NCBI GenBank assembly: GCA_035222895.1
Contig: JAVYIG010005351.1
Coordinates: 1-64,000, forward strand
DNA: 64,000 nt
Origin: Strongylocentrotus droebachiensis
Taxonomy: Eukaryota > Echinodermata > Echinoidea > Camarodonta > Strongylocentrotidae
Direction of reading: 5' to 3'
The notes below the pieces were generated by a model that worked only from the letters and a program-made list of their open reading frames with translations, did no database searches and was not told the DNA's origin. Positions 49,201 through 51,322 of the stretch are shown piece after piece (within the stretch, counting starts at the first letter, position 1; every line of letters begins with the position of its first letter). A program made the translations under genes and the position numbers.

Positions 49201-50474
49201 TTGAAGGTTATTTACATGTACTAGATAGATCTTGACAAGATAATTGAGTTCAACTGACAAGGTCTAATACCGGTACATGCTTTTGATAGCCGAGTGGTGT
49301 ATTAAAACTGTCTGACTGATCAGATATTACGAAGGGGTGACTTAAAAACAAGACAGGATCATGTCATGTGATGCATGTTTGCTTGTTTGTTTGTTTGCTT
49401 GTTGTTGTTTTGCTGTTTTTTAATATTATTGTTGCCGTTTTTGTTTATTGGTTTGACTTTTGTTGTTATTGCGACAGATTTTGATTCGACATGTACCTGT
49501 ACAATGTATGTTCTCTCTCTTTTTTCTTTCTTTCTTTCTTTTATCTAGGGCTTCATTCAATTATCTAGATCTACAGTAAGATCTACAAAATGTACTATCT
49601 ATCCATTTGTATGGCTTATTTGAGGGGGTGTGATTTTGTTGTTAGTTCATTCTGGGATTGGGTGCAGTAAAGTAAATTACATGTAAGATTTTCTCGCAAC
49701 AATTTTTAAGTTTCCTTTTATTTATTTATAATTGTTTTCCCCTCCAGAACTCTATTAGTCATTTACTAAGCCAAATCAATCTCCACTCCCATCTCCAATG
49801 CATTTTAATACTCGCCTGGGTGAAAGAAAGGTCATGTACAGAAGTTCGAGCTTGTTCATATGAGCTGTGGTAAACAGAGATGGTTTACCACAGGCATTTT
49901 TTCTACACATCTAAACATCGTTTAAGGAAACCTCACACTAAAGAACAAGTTTACGCACAGTGAAAAATGAGATGTATTCCTGCCCTTCGATGTACAATAT
50001 TCCTTACGTAATTGTACAGGAGATATGAAAATGAAGATATTCTTTACATGATGATGTAGTGCCTTTTAGCATGACATGGGCGCAGCCATTTTCTTGATAA
50101 TGTACATGAACTTGTACATGTATCATGCAACAAGCTTTAGTACAAAGGATAATAGCAGGTGAAGGAAGGAAGAATCCATATTTACTTAATTAACGACTTT
50201 GTAAAGTGCGTCACATTATCAAGAAAATGGCAATGCCCATGTGCTGAGAAACTGTACATTATTCTTGCATTATACTTCTCTCATACACTTTGCTGGGAAA
50301 TCTTGTAGAACAACTACATGTACATTTTTTAATCCTTGGGGTGAGGTTTTCTAAGCATACACACAGATAAGGGAGTACACATACTGAACGAGTCTTTCAG
50401 GGACACTTACAATTCCTGATATCTGAGATGAAGACGGCTAGGCCGCGCATCCCGTCCCCTTTCACTGCTGGCAT
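164..50474 (-). CDS. AP2A: AP-2 complex subunit alpha, N-terminal 377 codons in ten exons (3' part outside window)
   Basis: This is the large alpha subunit of the AP-2 adaptor, which links clathrin to cargo and to phosphatidylinositol 4,5-bisphosphate at the plasma membrane during endocytosis. Ten exons join in frame: 50474-50411, 48286-48218, 13660-13518, 13197-13004, 12378-12249, 4282-4181, 3208-3038, 2230-2142, 1271-1200 and 260-164. Together they total 1131 nt. Every intron is GT-AG. The product starts [20 protein letters not shown] and follows the animal AP-2 alpha trunk closely. Recognisable pieces are the [12 protein letters not shown] lysine cluster (about residues 52-63), [49 protein letters not shown] and [18 protein letters not shown]. 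The lysine cluster is the part of mammalian alpha known to contact the lipid. The trunk is an alpha-solenoid of HEAT-like helices. The remaining trunk, hinge and ear lie beyond position 1. AP-1 gamma and AP-3 delta are excluded by the near-identity to alpha. I recognise it from memory of the family, without a search. Confidence 0.96.
370..1085. repeat. CAT trinucleotide microsatellite with internal ~170-bp duplication
   Basis: About 700 bp of CAT/CAC/AAT triplets in intron 9. A block of about 170 bp beginning near 655 recurs near 897 (anchor ACCATTGTCATCATCACC at 691 and 934, offset 243), so a segment duplication followed microsatellite growth. All frames lack stops over long stretches because the period is three. 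The resulting Ile/Ser/Met-rich open frames are not genes. Confidence 0.95.
1200..1271 (-). CDS. AP2A: AP-2 alpha exon 9 (residues 321-344)
   Basis: The reverse strand reads (S)[20 protein letters not shown] then TNL(R). It is 72 nt with split codons at both ends. The acceptor is TTCACACAG and the donor is GTGAGTCTG. It is one of the most conserved stretches of the alpha trunk. Confidence 0.96.
1608..2105. repeat. Poly-C, CT/TCTG and CA microsatellites plus ~100-bp tandem units carrying exon 8's donor
   Basis: A C tract lies at about 1612-1630, then CT and TCTG runs to 1850. Two units follow (1880-1998 and 2000-2095), each made of CTATCTGTCTCTCATTCTCA, a CTCTCCTTCCCTTACCTATC segment, and CT then CA runs. 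The CTTACCTATC(G/A)TGATGTATGAT part is the reverse complement of the end of exon 8 plus its splice donor. Donor-like copies sit at 1924-1925 and 2044-2045, against 2140-2141 for the real one. Confidence 0.9.
2142..2230 (-). CDS. AP2A: AP-2 alpha exon 8 (residues 292-320)
   Basis: The reverse strand reads [20 protein letters not shown] then AINLIIHHD plus two bases of Ser. The acceptor is TTTGTTTGTTAAG and the donor is GTAAGG. The last ~17 bases of this exon together with the donor are repeated twice in the following intron (borders near 2046 and 1926), embedded in CT/CA microsatellites. Confidence 0.96.
2734..3015. mobile_element. Palindromic MITE-like element (282 bp)
   Basis: The ends are inverted copies: GGGGAGTGTTTCACAAAGAC and its complement at 2996-3015. 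Homology runs inward through AAGATC and TTAACTATGGCAGGC. There is no coding capacity. It lies in intron 7, about 20 bp from exon 7. A target duplication is not clear. Confidence 0.8.
3038..3208 (-). CDS. AP2A: AP-2 alpha exon 7 (residues 235-291)
   Basis: The reverse strand reads [20 protein letters not shown], then [20 protein letters not shown] and [17 protein letters not shown]. It is 57 codons, phase 0. The acceptor is TTTTCCCCTGTAG and the donor is GTAAAGAAG. It is noticeably GC-rich compared with its surroundings. A palindromic repeat ends only about 20 bp beyond its donor. Confidence 0.97.
3286..3511. mobile_element. Palindromic MITE-like element (226 bp)
   Basis: TGTTGGGAGCCCCAAA with AATTTGATGGCAAAATT at the left is mirrored by AATTTTGCCATCAAATTTTG and GGGGCTCCCAACA at the right. 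The interior is AT-rich and noncoding. It lies in intron 6. Confidence 0.8.
3583..3761 (+). repeat. Dispersed repeat copy (partner at 25506-25690, opposite strand)
   Basis: The segment contains GGTCACTGGACAGGTGGTTA, GAGGGCGCAAGTAG and GTGCAGTGGGCC. The reverse complement of 25506-25690 shows the same order of motifs (TAACAGGTGGTCATCTCAT, GAGGGCGCAATTAG, GTGCAGTGGTGC) with about 20 per cent difference by eye. The family is unrecognised. Confidence 0.7.
4181..4282 (-). CDS. AP2A: AP-2 alpha exon 6 (residues 201-234)
   Basis: The reverse strand reads [20 protein letters not shown] then [14 protein letters not shown]. It is exactly 34 codons, in phase 0 at both ends. The acceptor is TTGTTTAG and the donor is GTAAGTTGG. 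It follows the 8-kb intron 5 that contains the satellite-bearing transposon. Confidence 0.96.
4408..4516 (+). mobile_element. SINE fragment
   Basis: TTTGGTAAGGCATTAATCCTCATTACCACA and the terminal TAGTCGCTTACTT...TTAGCAGTCAGGTAAAA match pieces seen again at 34620-34660 (GGCAAGACATTAATCTACATTTGCCAC) and 61584-61639. This resembles sea urchin tRNA-related SINEs from memory. It is diverged and incomplete. Confidence 0.55.
5139..5196. repeat. Left 12-bp subterminal array (AACGGTGAGCAA)
   Basis: About five direct copies of AACGGTGAGCAA lie inside the left end of the transposon. The right end has a matching array at 11826-11888 in the same orientation, preceded by the same CTCGGTTAGCAAACGG. Confidence 0.9.
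5226..5460. repeat. 82-bp tandem duplication plus shorter third and fourth copies
   Basis: AAATCGCGGTTAGC...AAGCGCGCACGTGATGAG followed by GCTAAGATCGCGCATGC and TTTGAAAGCTGTATTGTGACGTAAC occurs twice (near 5236 and 5317). A shortened copy ends GTGATGTAAC at 5449. It lies inside the transposon. Confidence 0.85.
5507..5800. repeat. Small array of the 43-bp satellite (about 7 units)
   Basis: The unit is AAGTAAATAATCATTTTCGT then ATCATTCTGTCGGCAATGAAATC. It is a sister of the large array at 9002-11606 but with CTGTCGG where the large array has TGTCTCG. Confidence 0.92.
5801..6679. other. Transposon interior, mostly AT-rich single-copy-looking sequence
   Basis: It holds a GATGATGA run near 5836-5880 and two direct copies of CCGAACCGAACATGGCACTT near 6108-6150. 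Short open frames at 6218-6531 have no recognisable domain. Nothing else is supported. Confidence 0.6.
6680..7450. repeat. Purine-rich minisatellite built on GAATAACATAAGGAAAGACA
   Basis: The phrases ATAACATAAGGAAAGACAGA, GATAATGGAAAGATAGAAGA and ATGAGAATAGAAGGAAGAAA return in shuffled order several times. The minus strand is open for long stretches (6775-7428) only because of the A/G bias. Confidence 0.85.
7451..9001. other. Transposon interior: satellite remnant, 24-bp perfect hairpin, C tract
   Basis: At 7640-7710 there are two 43-bp satellite units, followed by GTGTTTATGCTCGGAATGAA and about 120 bp that recur at 11607-11730. A hairpin with 24-bp arms lies at 7868-7924. A second accession of CGAACCGAACC and CCGAACATGGC motifs lies at 8153-8215, and a C tract at 8377-8401. 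No gene was recognised. Confidence 0.75.
9002..11606. repeat. 43-bp satellite array, about 60 monomers, with a 10-monomer higher-order unit
   Basis: The monomer is AAATAATCATTTTCGTATCA then TTGTCTCGTCAATGAAATCAAGT. Variants alternate between CTCGTCAATG, CTCGACAATG and CTCAGCATTG, ATCATT or ATGATT, and AACT or AAGT. A run with the rare variants AAGCAATCATTTTTGTATCA, TCACGCCAATG, TCTAGACAATG and AATCATGTTCG starts near 9611 and again near 10042. That is 431 bp apart, or ten monomers plus one base. Confidence 0.97.
11607..11991. repeat. Right end of the transposon: repeat of 7690-7830, 12-bp array, hairpin and TIR
   Basis: GTCGTGTGTTTATGCTCGGA through GATGTAATAAT, TGATTGTGACGTCAGTGGC and AAATAAAACAAATAAC repeats the sequence at 7705-7832 almost exactly. 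A 12-bp array (11826-11888), a hairpin with arms GTACGGTGAACGG and CCGTTCACCGTAC, and the 24-bp inverted end follow. Each copy of the duplicated block holds the palindrome TGACGTCA. Confidence 0.88.
12249..12378 (-). CDS. AP2A: AP-2 alpha exon 5 (residues 157-200), intact copy
   Basis: The reverse strand reads (A)[20 protein letters not shown], then [20 protein letters not shown] and QHM. The acceptor is CTTTCCATGCAG and the donor is GTAAGACA. This is the only complete copy. The 3' half of the exon, with its donor and adjoining intron, is repeated four more times downstream in intron 5 (see the array at 4682-12248). The open frame, correct phases and full length identify this copy as the functional one. 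Confidence 0.96.
12440..12990. repeat. CAT trinucleotide microsatellite in intron 4
   Basis: Imperfect ATC/CAC/ATT repeats fill most of the 625-bp intron 4. A C tract at 12944-12958 and a TCC run abut exon 4. Long histidine- or isoleucine-rich open frames here are artefacts of the period. Confidence 0.93.
13004..13197 (-). CDS. AP2A: AP-2 alpha exon 4 (residues 93-156)
   Basis: The reverse strand reads [20 protein letters not shown], then [38 protein letters not shown] and PKLLVS. The acceptor is TTTTCTTACAG and the donor is GTGAGTATC. It encodes HEAT-like trunk helices. The segment [26 protein letters not shown] is more diverged from vertebrate alpha than the neighbouring exons. Confidence 0.96.
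13209..13300. repeat. Short minisatellite of AGGTCA half-sites in intron 3
   Basis: (A/C)AAGGTCA(G/C)(A/C)AAGAACAA-type units recur about six times between exon 4 and exon 3. Another small tandem TTCCATGACTTTCCATGACT lies at 13368-13400. Confidence 0.75.
13518..13660 (-). CDS. AP2A: AP-2 alpha exon 3 (residues 45-92)
   Basis: The reverse strand reads [20 protein letters not shown] and continues through [27 protein letters not shown]. The acceptor is TATTTTTACAG and the donor is GTAAGTA. It holds the KKKY basic cluster that in mammalian AP-2 alpha contacts PtdIns(4,5)P2. No breaks are visible. Confidence 0.97.
13853..14138 (+). mobile_element. tRNA-derived SINE with (ATT)n tail
   Basis: The head reads GGAGTGTTGGCTCAGTCAGT, then AGAGCGTCCGCCTC and GGTTCGAACCCC. 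These are an A-box-like and a B-box sequence spaced as in a tRNA gene. A tRNA-unrelated body of about 170 bp follows (CTGGCGCTGCTCAGTGGCTG and others), then an (ATT)n tail of about 40 bp. The tRNA-like head will attract tRNA predictors but is not a working tRNA. Confidence 0.88.
14340..14545. repeat. CT-rich microsatellite
   Basis: TCTCTCTGTCTCC-type pyrimidine runs. The serine/leucine-rich frames on the plus strand are artefacts. Confidence 0.9.
14778..15199. mobile_element. 422-bp near-perfect palindromic MITE
   Basis: From TGGGCAGGTCCAAGCTA at the left to TAGCTTGGACCTGCCCCA at the right the sequence is its own reverse complement with only scattered mismatches. It runs through GACGTACGGGACATTCAGAG to the centre GTGACGTACGG...CCGTACGTCAC. 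The loop is about ten bases. No coding frame. Low divergence of the arms suggests recent origin or ongoing gene conversion. Confidence 0.93.
15200..16240. other. Intron 2 sequence without a recognised gene
   Basis: GTACAT repeats at 15208-15230 and 15966-15985 are the only clear repeats. The stretch 15540-15890 has normal GC and looks single-copy. It could hold conserved noncoding sequence, which I cannot judge without a second genome. Confidence 0.5.
16257..16350. repeat. G tract and C tract facing each other
   Basis: A run of about 25 G (16258-16282) is followed 40 bp later by a C-rich tract (16319-16350) in inverted arrangement. Potential quadruplex or triplex DNA, and a likely assembly trouble spot. 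Confidence 0.85.
16463..16925. mobile_element. MITE-like element with TAACCCCGTACT motifs
   Basis: TTTTCACACTGGTTTTGCTT at the left is mirrored by AAAAACCAGTCTGAACAG near 16835. TTTTGCTTAACCCCGTACT is mirrored by AGTACGGGTTAAGCAAAA at 16901-16918. The interior repeats TTAGCACC and GTTAACCC motifs. Two nested inverted pairs suggest one element inside or beside another. Confidence 0.65.
17010..17195. repeat. AG-rich microsatellite
   Basis: GAGAGAGA/AAAGAGAG purine runs flank the next element on its left side. Confidence 0.9.
17234..18163. mobile_element. Element with ATGCCTCCG ends and internal ~150-bp tandem units
   Basis: It starts ATGCCTCCGTCATTG and ends ACGGAGGCAT, with a terminal hairpin at 18132-18161 (ATGCCTCCG and CGGAGGCAT arms). 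About four to five units of roughly 150 bp occupy 17365-18075. Each contains TTTGACCTCATGACCC(T/C), AATCTAATCAGTTCATTGG, CTGCAAGATACATACATGAC and GGCAGGAATCCATCAAT. Near the right end is (CGTA)n followed by CGGACGGACA. Similar elements occur in many marine invertebrates from memory; superfamily not assigned. The 17204-17710 frame is tandem-repeat read-through, not a gene. Confidence 0.8.
18165..18265. repeat. GATA/GAGA microsatellite
   Basis: GATAGATAGGGAGAGATA-type runs, then ACACACACAGAGAGAG. Confidence 0.9.
18725..18873. mobile_element. 149-bp MITE, sibling of 48022-48169
   Basis: AGGGACCCGTTTCACAAAG at the left pairs with TTTTGTGAAATTCGGCCCT at the right. Inside are TGACAAGTGACAAAAG and AATTTGTCACTGATGACAAG. 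The copy at 48022-48169 has the same plan and nearly the same length. Confidence 0.85.
19130..19375. repeat. Tandem repeat, about 110 bp, two full and one partial unit
   Basis: CTCATCAAACTGATGAT(T/C)AT, GAACGTTCTAATCTGTGTTT and GCA(G/A)CAGAGCA(A/G)CATT recur with spacing near 110 bp. A third, diverged unit follows. Confidence 0.8.
19376..20195. other. AT-rich intron sequence, no element recognised
   Basis: No inverted or tandem structure and no convincing open frame were seen. Confidence 0.5.
20205..21245. repeat. Two-unit tandem repeat (about 225 bp), first unit interrupted by a transposon
   Basis: The unit starts AAGTTTT(A/G)AAA(T/G)CCTTAAATTGG and runs through GAGAGATTAAAAT, TCTC(A/G)GAGACATT, AGCAATAA and AATATGTGTGATCAATTTA. 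The second unit begins about 21029 and is whole. The first (from about 20206) is split at 20321. Confidence 0.82.
20322..20926. mobile_element. 605-bp DNA element with 39-bp perfect TIRs and ATT target duplication
   Basis: The left end starts AGGGCGCTTTAGTAACGAGA and the right end is its perfect reverse complement over 39 bp. ATT flanks both sides. The intact sister repeat at about 21124-21140 reads GAGACATTACATTTTATT and shows the empty site. The interior is GC-rich and noncoding. The 3-bp target duplication fits Harbinger- or CACTA-like elements; not decided. Confidence 0.92.
21440..21640. repeat. CT-rich microsatellite
   Basis: TCTCTCTCTATTTCTC-type runs with CCCTCCCTCCCTC. Confidence 0.9.
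21778..22035. repeat. Tandem duplication, about 128-bp unit
   Basis: CAGACTAGACAA(A/G)ACTC(C/A)TCGCGT, GAGTGTTTTATT(C/T)CC, GTAGAAGCGCTCTCAAAAA and AACCAAATAAAGGGTCAAA-like text occur in two adjacent units. Confidence 0.82.
22310..22696. mobile_element. 380-bp inverted-repeat element, copy 1
   Basis: The left end is GGTCTGTTTTCATCAGCTCG and the right end CAAGCTGATGTAGACAGGCC. The interior carries AATAGCCCGCTATTT, GATGAAGACACAAATTAGCTGG-like text and TTTGCGATCAGGATAGC. Sister copies lie at 32270-32815, 43962-44340 and 47120-47485. Confidence 0.88.
22880..23215. repeat. AG-rich microsatellite with a 108-bp tandem duplication
   Basis: GACAGAAAGATAAATGTATC / GACAGAAAGATAGATGCATC, each followed by TTGAATCT(G/A)TCATGA(C/T)CAGA, start near 22890 and 22998. 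GAGAGAGAGACAAAGAGAGG runs follow. Pyrimidine-strand frames are artefacts. Confidence 0.88.
23216..24755. other. Intron 2 sequence, A-rich to 23640 then single-copy-looking
   Basis: A purine bias continues to about 23640. Beyond it there is ordinary AT-rich sequence with GTACATGTACATGTAC at 24483-24497. No gene or element was recognised. Confidence 0.5.
24756..25087. mobile_element. MITE-like element with CAGAGCTGCCAACC-type ends
   Basis: GGCAGACCTGCCAACC at the left mirrors GGTTGGCAGCTCTG at the right; 12 of 14 bases agree. The interior is AT-rich (AAACTGTATT..., AAAACAGTATTTTC). A lone similar end, GTACTGGTTGGCATCTCTGT, occurs at 43550-43569. Confidence 0.65.
25506..25690 (-). repeat. Dispersed repeat copy (partner at 3583-3761)
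   Basis: Reverse-strand counterpart of the repeat in intron 6: CACTGCACTACTT, TTGCGCCCTCTATATAG, GACCACCTGTTA and CCTTGCAGGGAGGTCTAAT appear in mirrored order. Confidence 0.7.
26211..27899. mobile_element. 1689-bp hAT-like element with nested ~400-bp inverted arms
   Basis: The ends are TAGGCTTGAGTC and GACTCAGGCCTA. AGTTCTAC (8 bp) directly flanks both sides (26203-26210 and 27900-27907), as hAT elements make. Near both ends is CGGGTCCCG/CGGGACCCGG text. Inside, 26548-26948 and 27142-27545 are inverted copies with very few differences. The central ~190 bp is unique. No transposase frame remains. Confidence 0.92.
27956..28100. mobile_element. Short element with GGCGGAT ends, C and A tracts
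   Basis: GGCGGATTCACAG at the left pairs imperfectly with CTGGATCCGCGCC at the right. Inside are a C tract (27979-27998), GCGACTTTTCGGTCGG and an A-rich run. The ends resemble those of the 56083-57903 element. Confidence 0.6.
28509..28521. repeat. G tract
   Basis: An uninterrupted G run of over 14 bases (28507-28521). Confidence 0.9.
28533..30487. mobile_element. Diverged element with ~240-bp inverted arms
   Basis: 28533-28775 and 30250-30487 are inverted copies. Clear pieces are CCAAATTTCTTATCATTTTG / CAAAATGATAAGAAATTTGG, GGTTCTGGAATCATC / GATTCCAGAACC and GTTTCTTTCACAATGCAATC / its complement. Arm identity is perhaps 75-80 per cent by eye, so it is older than the other palindromes here. 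The 1.5 kb between has no recognisable gene. Confidence 0.75.
30490..31615. other. AT-rich intron sequence with two GTACAT clusters
   Basis: GTACATGTACATGTA at 31099-31113 and GTACATGTACATGGACAT at 31139-31156. Nothing else is seen. Confidence 0.5.
31620..31740. repeat. CAT trinucleotide microsatellite
   Basis: About 115 bp of imperfect ATC repeats. The Asp-rich frame on the minus strand is an artefact. Confidence 0.93.
32270..32815. mobile_element. 380-bp-family inverted-repeat element, copy 2 (longer, diverged)
   Basis: AGGCCTGTCTTAATCAGACC at the left and GGTCTGATGAAGACAGGCCT at the right are the family ends. Inside, TAGCCCGCTATTTCCCAAAT and its complement form a local hairpin at about 32405-32435. 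About 190 bp near 32580-32770 is not seen in the other copies and may be a later insertion. Confidence 0.82.
33310..33830. repeat. Tandem repeat, about 170-200 bp, three units
   Basis: GATTTAAAAGAAAGGTAA, CATGTGATGAAACAAAACAG and AAAAGAAAAAGAAAAC (or close variants) recur near 33350, 33550 and 33720. CCCAACAAGATACAA-type text lies between them. Confidence 0.8.
33835..34590. other. Intron sequence without a recognised element
   Basis: Ordinary AT-rich DNA. Short open frames lack any known motif. Confidence 0.5.
34600..34800 (+). mobile_element. SINE copy (sea urchin type)
   Basis: GGCAAGACATTAATC, ATTTGCCACTCTCCACCCAG, GGTGAAGTCAATGGGTAACC, TTCCTTGAATGCTTTGGCGC and CAGCCGGGGTAATAATA follow each other as in tRNA-related SINEs I recall from sea urchin genomes. 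No clear tail or target duplication. Confidence 0.65.
35213..36352 (+). repeat. Left foldback arm: about 29 copies of a 39-bp repeat
   Basis: The unit is GGTTCGGCTTCTGCCGAACC then TGCCAGAGCACGCTGCCAA. Variants carry GGCCGTCAAAG instead of CGCTGCCAAGG, and some units are shortened. Each unit contains the short palindrome TTCGGCTTCTGCCGAA. Because 39 is divisible by three and stops are absent, several frames are open for 300-400 codons on either strand. Confidence 0.96.
36353..38329. other. Middle of the foldback element, with ~200-bp direct repeats
   Basis: 36970-37145 and 38050-38228 are direct copies: ACCAATGCCCCA, GTGAACCCAGGGGTCAGACA, GGTCAGGGGTAACCTAAACA and GCATAGTGTTGCACAAGC in both. 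Downstream of each is a diverged TTTCCCCCAGGATT(A/G)AAAG...GAAGTTG(T/C)ACTA piece. No coding sequence was recognised. Confidence 0.75.
38330..39155 (-). repeat. Right foldback arm: about 21 copies of the 39-bp repeat, inverted
   Basis: Reverse complement of the left-arm unit: GGCAGGTTCGGCAGAAGCCG then AACCTTGGCAGCGTGCTCT. A block of about six units with the marker AACTTTGACGGCCTACTCTG repeats at 38441, 38690 and 39002, so the array has grown in larger blocks. Confidence 0.96.
39349..40140. other. Intron sequence without a recognised element
   Basis: AT-rich. No repeat structure or convincing open frame is seen before the LINE. Confidence 0.5.
40150..41652 (+). mobile_element. 5'-truncated CR1/L2-like LINE
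   Basis: It holds the 3' part of the reverse transcriptase frame, a short 3' UTR (GTAAAGCGCTGTGATACA, AGCGCTATATAAATGCAAAT) and an (ATT)n end. It begins abruptly near 40150 within the reverse transcriptase domain. No target duplication was identified. Reading frame intactness suggests a fairly recent copy. It is in intron 2, opposite in strand to AP-2 alpha. Confidence 0.93.
40173..41453 (+). CDS. LINE reverse transcriptase, C-terminal part (about 426 codons)
   Basis: The frame encodes the palm and thumb of a non-LTR reverse transcriptase that would copy the LINE RNA at a nicked target. Motif A is [15 protein letters not shown] (about residues 49-64), motif [17 protein letters not shown] (about 111-126) and motif C the catalytic YADDVQLY (about 145-152). 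Further on are [43 protein letters not shown] and a final [11 protein letters not shown], as in CR1/L2-group proteins. The first codon is TTG, and the frame extends upstream (KIIEKAA), so this is a truncation and not a true start. The endonuclease and the N-terminal reverse transcriptase motifs are missing, so it cannot move alone. Confidence 0.93.
   Translation: MSQLSDHMDEHDLNVENQSAYRRWHSTETALLKVQNDILGALDNRLVTFVVFLDLSAAFDCVDHTILLQRMDKLFGISGMVRSWFDSYLSDRSFRMKVVNELSEQKPLRFGVPQGSVVGPQLFSLYTHPVADIIKHHAGIQHHIYADDVQLYISVDPKDRHAMTAALESLSACIINLQQWMKSNMLKLNSEKTDFLIVASPRYRHLISGIVLTIGGTVIEPSTSIRSLGVEIDANLKLNRHVSSLSSSLHFHLSNIARIRPFLDQSACEHAVRALVSSRIDYANSLLCGTSALNVKRLQRAQNRAAKLVFRAKKYDHVTPFLQQLHWLPVEKRITYKILTITYKCLNNSAPNYLTKLLRKHQTARPGLRSSNDPALLAVPRTNTCTGDKSFSSAAPRLWNNLPQNVRTSSSLSQFQKSLKTFLFNT
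41640..41950. repeat. ATT/ATC microsatellite following the LINE tail
   Basis: ATTATT and then CATCATCACC runs. It probably grew from the LINE's own 3' simple repeat. Confidence 0.9.
41951..43590. other. Intron sequence without a recognised element
   Basis: A 10-bp-arm hairpin CTAGGGTGCT...AGCACCCTAG lies at 42162-42191. A lone GTACTGGTTGGCATCTCTGT end (see 24756-25087) lies at 43550-43569. Otherwise nothing. Confidence 0.5.
43592..43650. repeat. 24-bp-arm hairpin
   Basis: GTCTACTTTCTTTCAAGCAA(TACT) and its reverse complement with one mismatch, separated by about 11 bases. Confidence 0.9.
43962..44340. mobile_element. 380-bp inverted-repeat element, copy 3
   Basis: The left end has CATCAGCTCGAGATTGCCAA and ATCCCGCTATTTG. 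The right end has the inverted CGGGCTATTTGGCAATCTCG and AGCTGATGAGGACAGGCCT. It is about 379 bp, the best preserved copy of the family. Confidence 0.92.
44490..45395. repeat. Tandem repeat: five copies of a 180-bp unit
   Basis: GCGT(T/C)AACTCATCGCTTC recurs at 44497, 44677, 44858, 45038 and 45219, so the unit is 180-181 bp. Each unit also has CACGATGTTTGTTGTTGTCT, CTTCTGTGGAAGTACATTAA and GATAATGAAATAAGCT. Copies differ by a few per cent. Confidence 0.96.
45425..45505. repeat. 25-bp duplication (TTCAAAGGAAGATTCATCTT)
   Basis: GTTCAAAGGAAGATTCATCT plus TGTGCA occurs twice in a row, directly after the 180-bp array. Confidence 0.85.
45506..47119. other. Intron sequence without a recognised gene
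   Basis: A G tract at 45726-45741 and GTACAT clusters at 46549-46577 and 46794-46811. Nothing else is supported. Confidence 0.5.
47120..47485. mobile_element. 380-bp inverted-repeat element, copy 4
   Basis: GACCTGTCCTCATCAGCTCG at the left and CGAGCTGATGAAAACATACC at the right. The interior shares GCAAATTATCCAGCTAATTT, CGAACGCTGAGCAAAGTATC and TTTCTCGAGCTCGAGTAT with copies 1 and 3. Confidence 0.9.
47745..47910. repeat. CT-rich microsatellite
   Basis: TCTCTCTCTCTCTCCCTC-type runs in intron 2 close to exon 2. Confidence 0.88.
48022..48169. mobile_element. 148-bp MITE, sibling of 18725-18873
   Basis: GGCCCTGTTTCATAAAACTT at the left pairs with AAGTTTAATGAAACAGTGCC at the right. Inside, TTGTTATCAATAACAA is itself palindromic. 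It lies about 50 bp from exon 2. Confidence 0.87.
48218..48286 (-). CDS. AP2A: AP-2 alpha exon 2 (residues 22-44)
   Basis: The reverse strand reads [19 protein letters not shown] then SKFK, with split codons at both ends (2 + 66 + 1 nt). The acceptor is TTCACTTTTTCAG and the donor is GTAAGTG. It is the highly conserved first helix pair of the alpha trunk. It is followed by the 34.6-kb intron 2. A near-copy of its start region with TTGCTCTTACC appears at about 48428-48450 but lacks the rest of the exon. Confidence 0.95.
49921..50353. mobile_element. MITE-like element in intron 1
   Basis: AAGGAAACCTCACAC at the left pairs imperfectly with GGGGTGAGGTTTTCT at the right. Inside, ATGGGCGCAGCCATTTTCTT GATAATG pairs with CATTATCAAGAAAATGGCAA TGCCCAT. 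It ends about 60 bp from exon 1. Confidence 0.72.
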
Positions 50475-50565
50475 GGCTGTATCCTACTGCTTCTTCTTCT
50501 TCTTTCAGAGACAATTCTATCACTTGGCTTTAATTCAAATAGTGATGCTGTTCTGTGGAACAACC
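50411..50565 (-). CDS. AP2A: AP-2 alpha exon 1 (first coding exon) with 5' UTR part
   Basis: Coding part 50474-50411 gives [21 protein letters not shown] plus the first base of Cys22. The donor is GTAAGTGTCC. The ATG lies in a good context (CAGCCATGCCAG) and matches the known family start, which lacks only one residue relative to human. Upstream on the minus strand a pyrimidine-rich run ends in TTTCTGCAG at 50566, which looks like a 3' splice site. So 50565-50475 is probably untranslated sequence joined to an upstream noncoding exon. The coding part is certain; the 5' border is inferred. Confidence 0.9.
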
Positions 50566-51322
50566 CTGCAGAAATGAAAAGTGGAAAGAAAATGAATATT
50601 AGAAGAGGAAAAGTAGTGAGAGGATCGCTTTGTCTCTGTTGCTCAACCTTTTGCATACCCAACCAATATTATTCACATTGGATGACTAACAAATTTTCAG
50701 ATTAGGATTATGATTAAGATTAAGATAAGGATTACAGGTATTGTACCTCAAGATTTAGCATTATTGCTGGTGCATTGCTCCTGGTCAATACTAAGCATTA
50801 CAACATGGCAATCCCCCAAAAAAATTAATATAAAAAAAGGAATATCACAACAATTTTAATCAATATCTACAAATCAGTGATATAATTACCTCGGCTCAAA
50901 ATAAAAATATGAGCAGATTCCTCATGAAAAATACAACTCACCAACTTCAAGGTGGACTCTACTTCATTGGAAGAAGAAAAATTACCCCTTTCGGGTTTTG
51001 ACCATCTAGATCTACTTTTGTTTTCATAACATTTTTTGCTATGATCCATAAACAAAACAATGTGATCAATTTTGGCTGAGAAAAGTAACTTTGTTGTTGG
51101 TGTTGTTTTTCTACTTTTTTAGGAAAAATAGCAACATAAACAGACATATTATTGAAGCTTTTCTTCTTGCTCTCATCGAAGGAAATCGCATTATCGCAGG
51201 CAGGAACAGAAAACAAAAATAAGAAAATATTTAAATCTAAAAATTGGGAGACAGTCTCTTGAATCAGATGTGCATCTCTTATTAATTATAATGTTAGCAC
51301 TTAGAAATAATTTGTCACCAGA
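50566..51322. other. Sequence upstream of exon 1, no element recognised
   Basis: AT-rich, probably intron between an untranslated exon and exon 1. No promoter motif was recognised. Confidence 0.45.
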
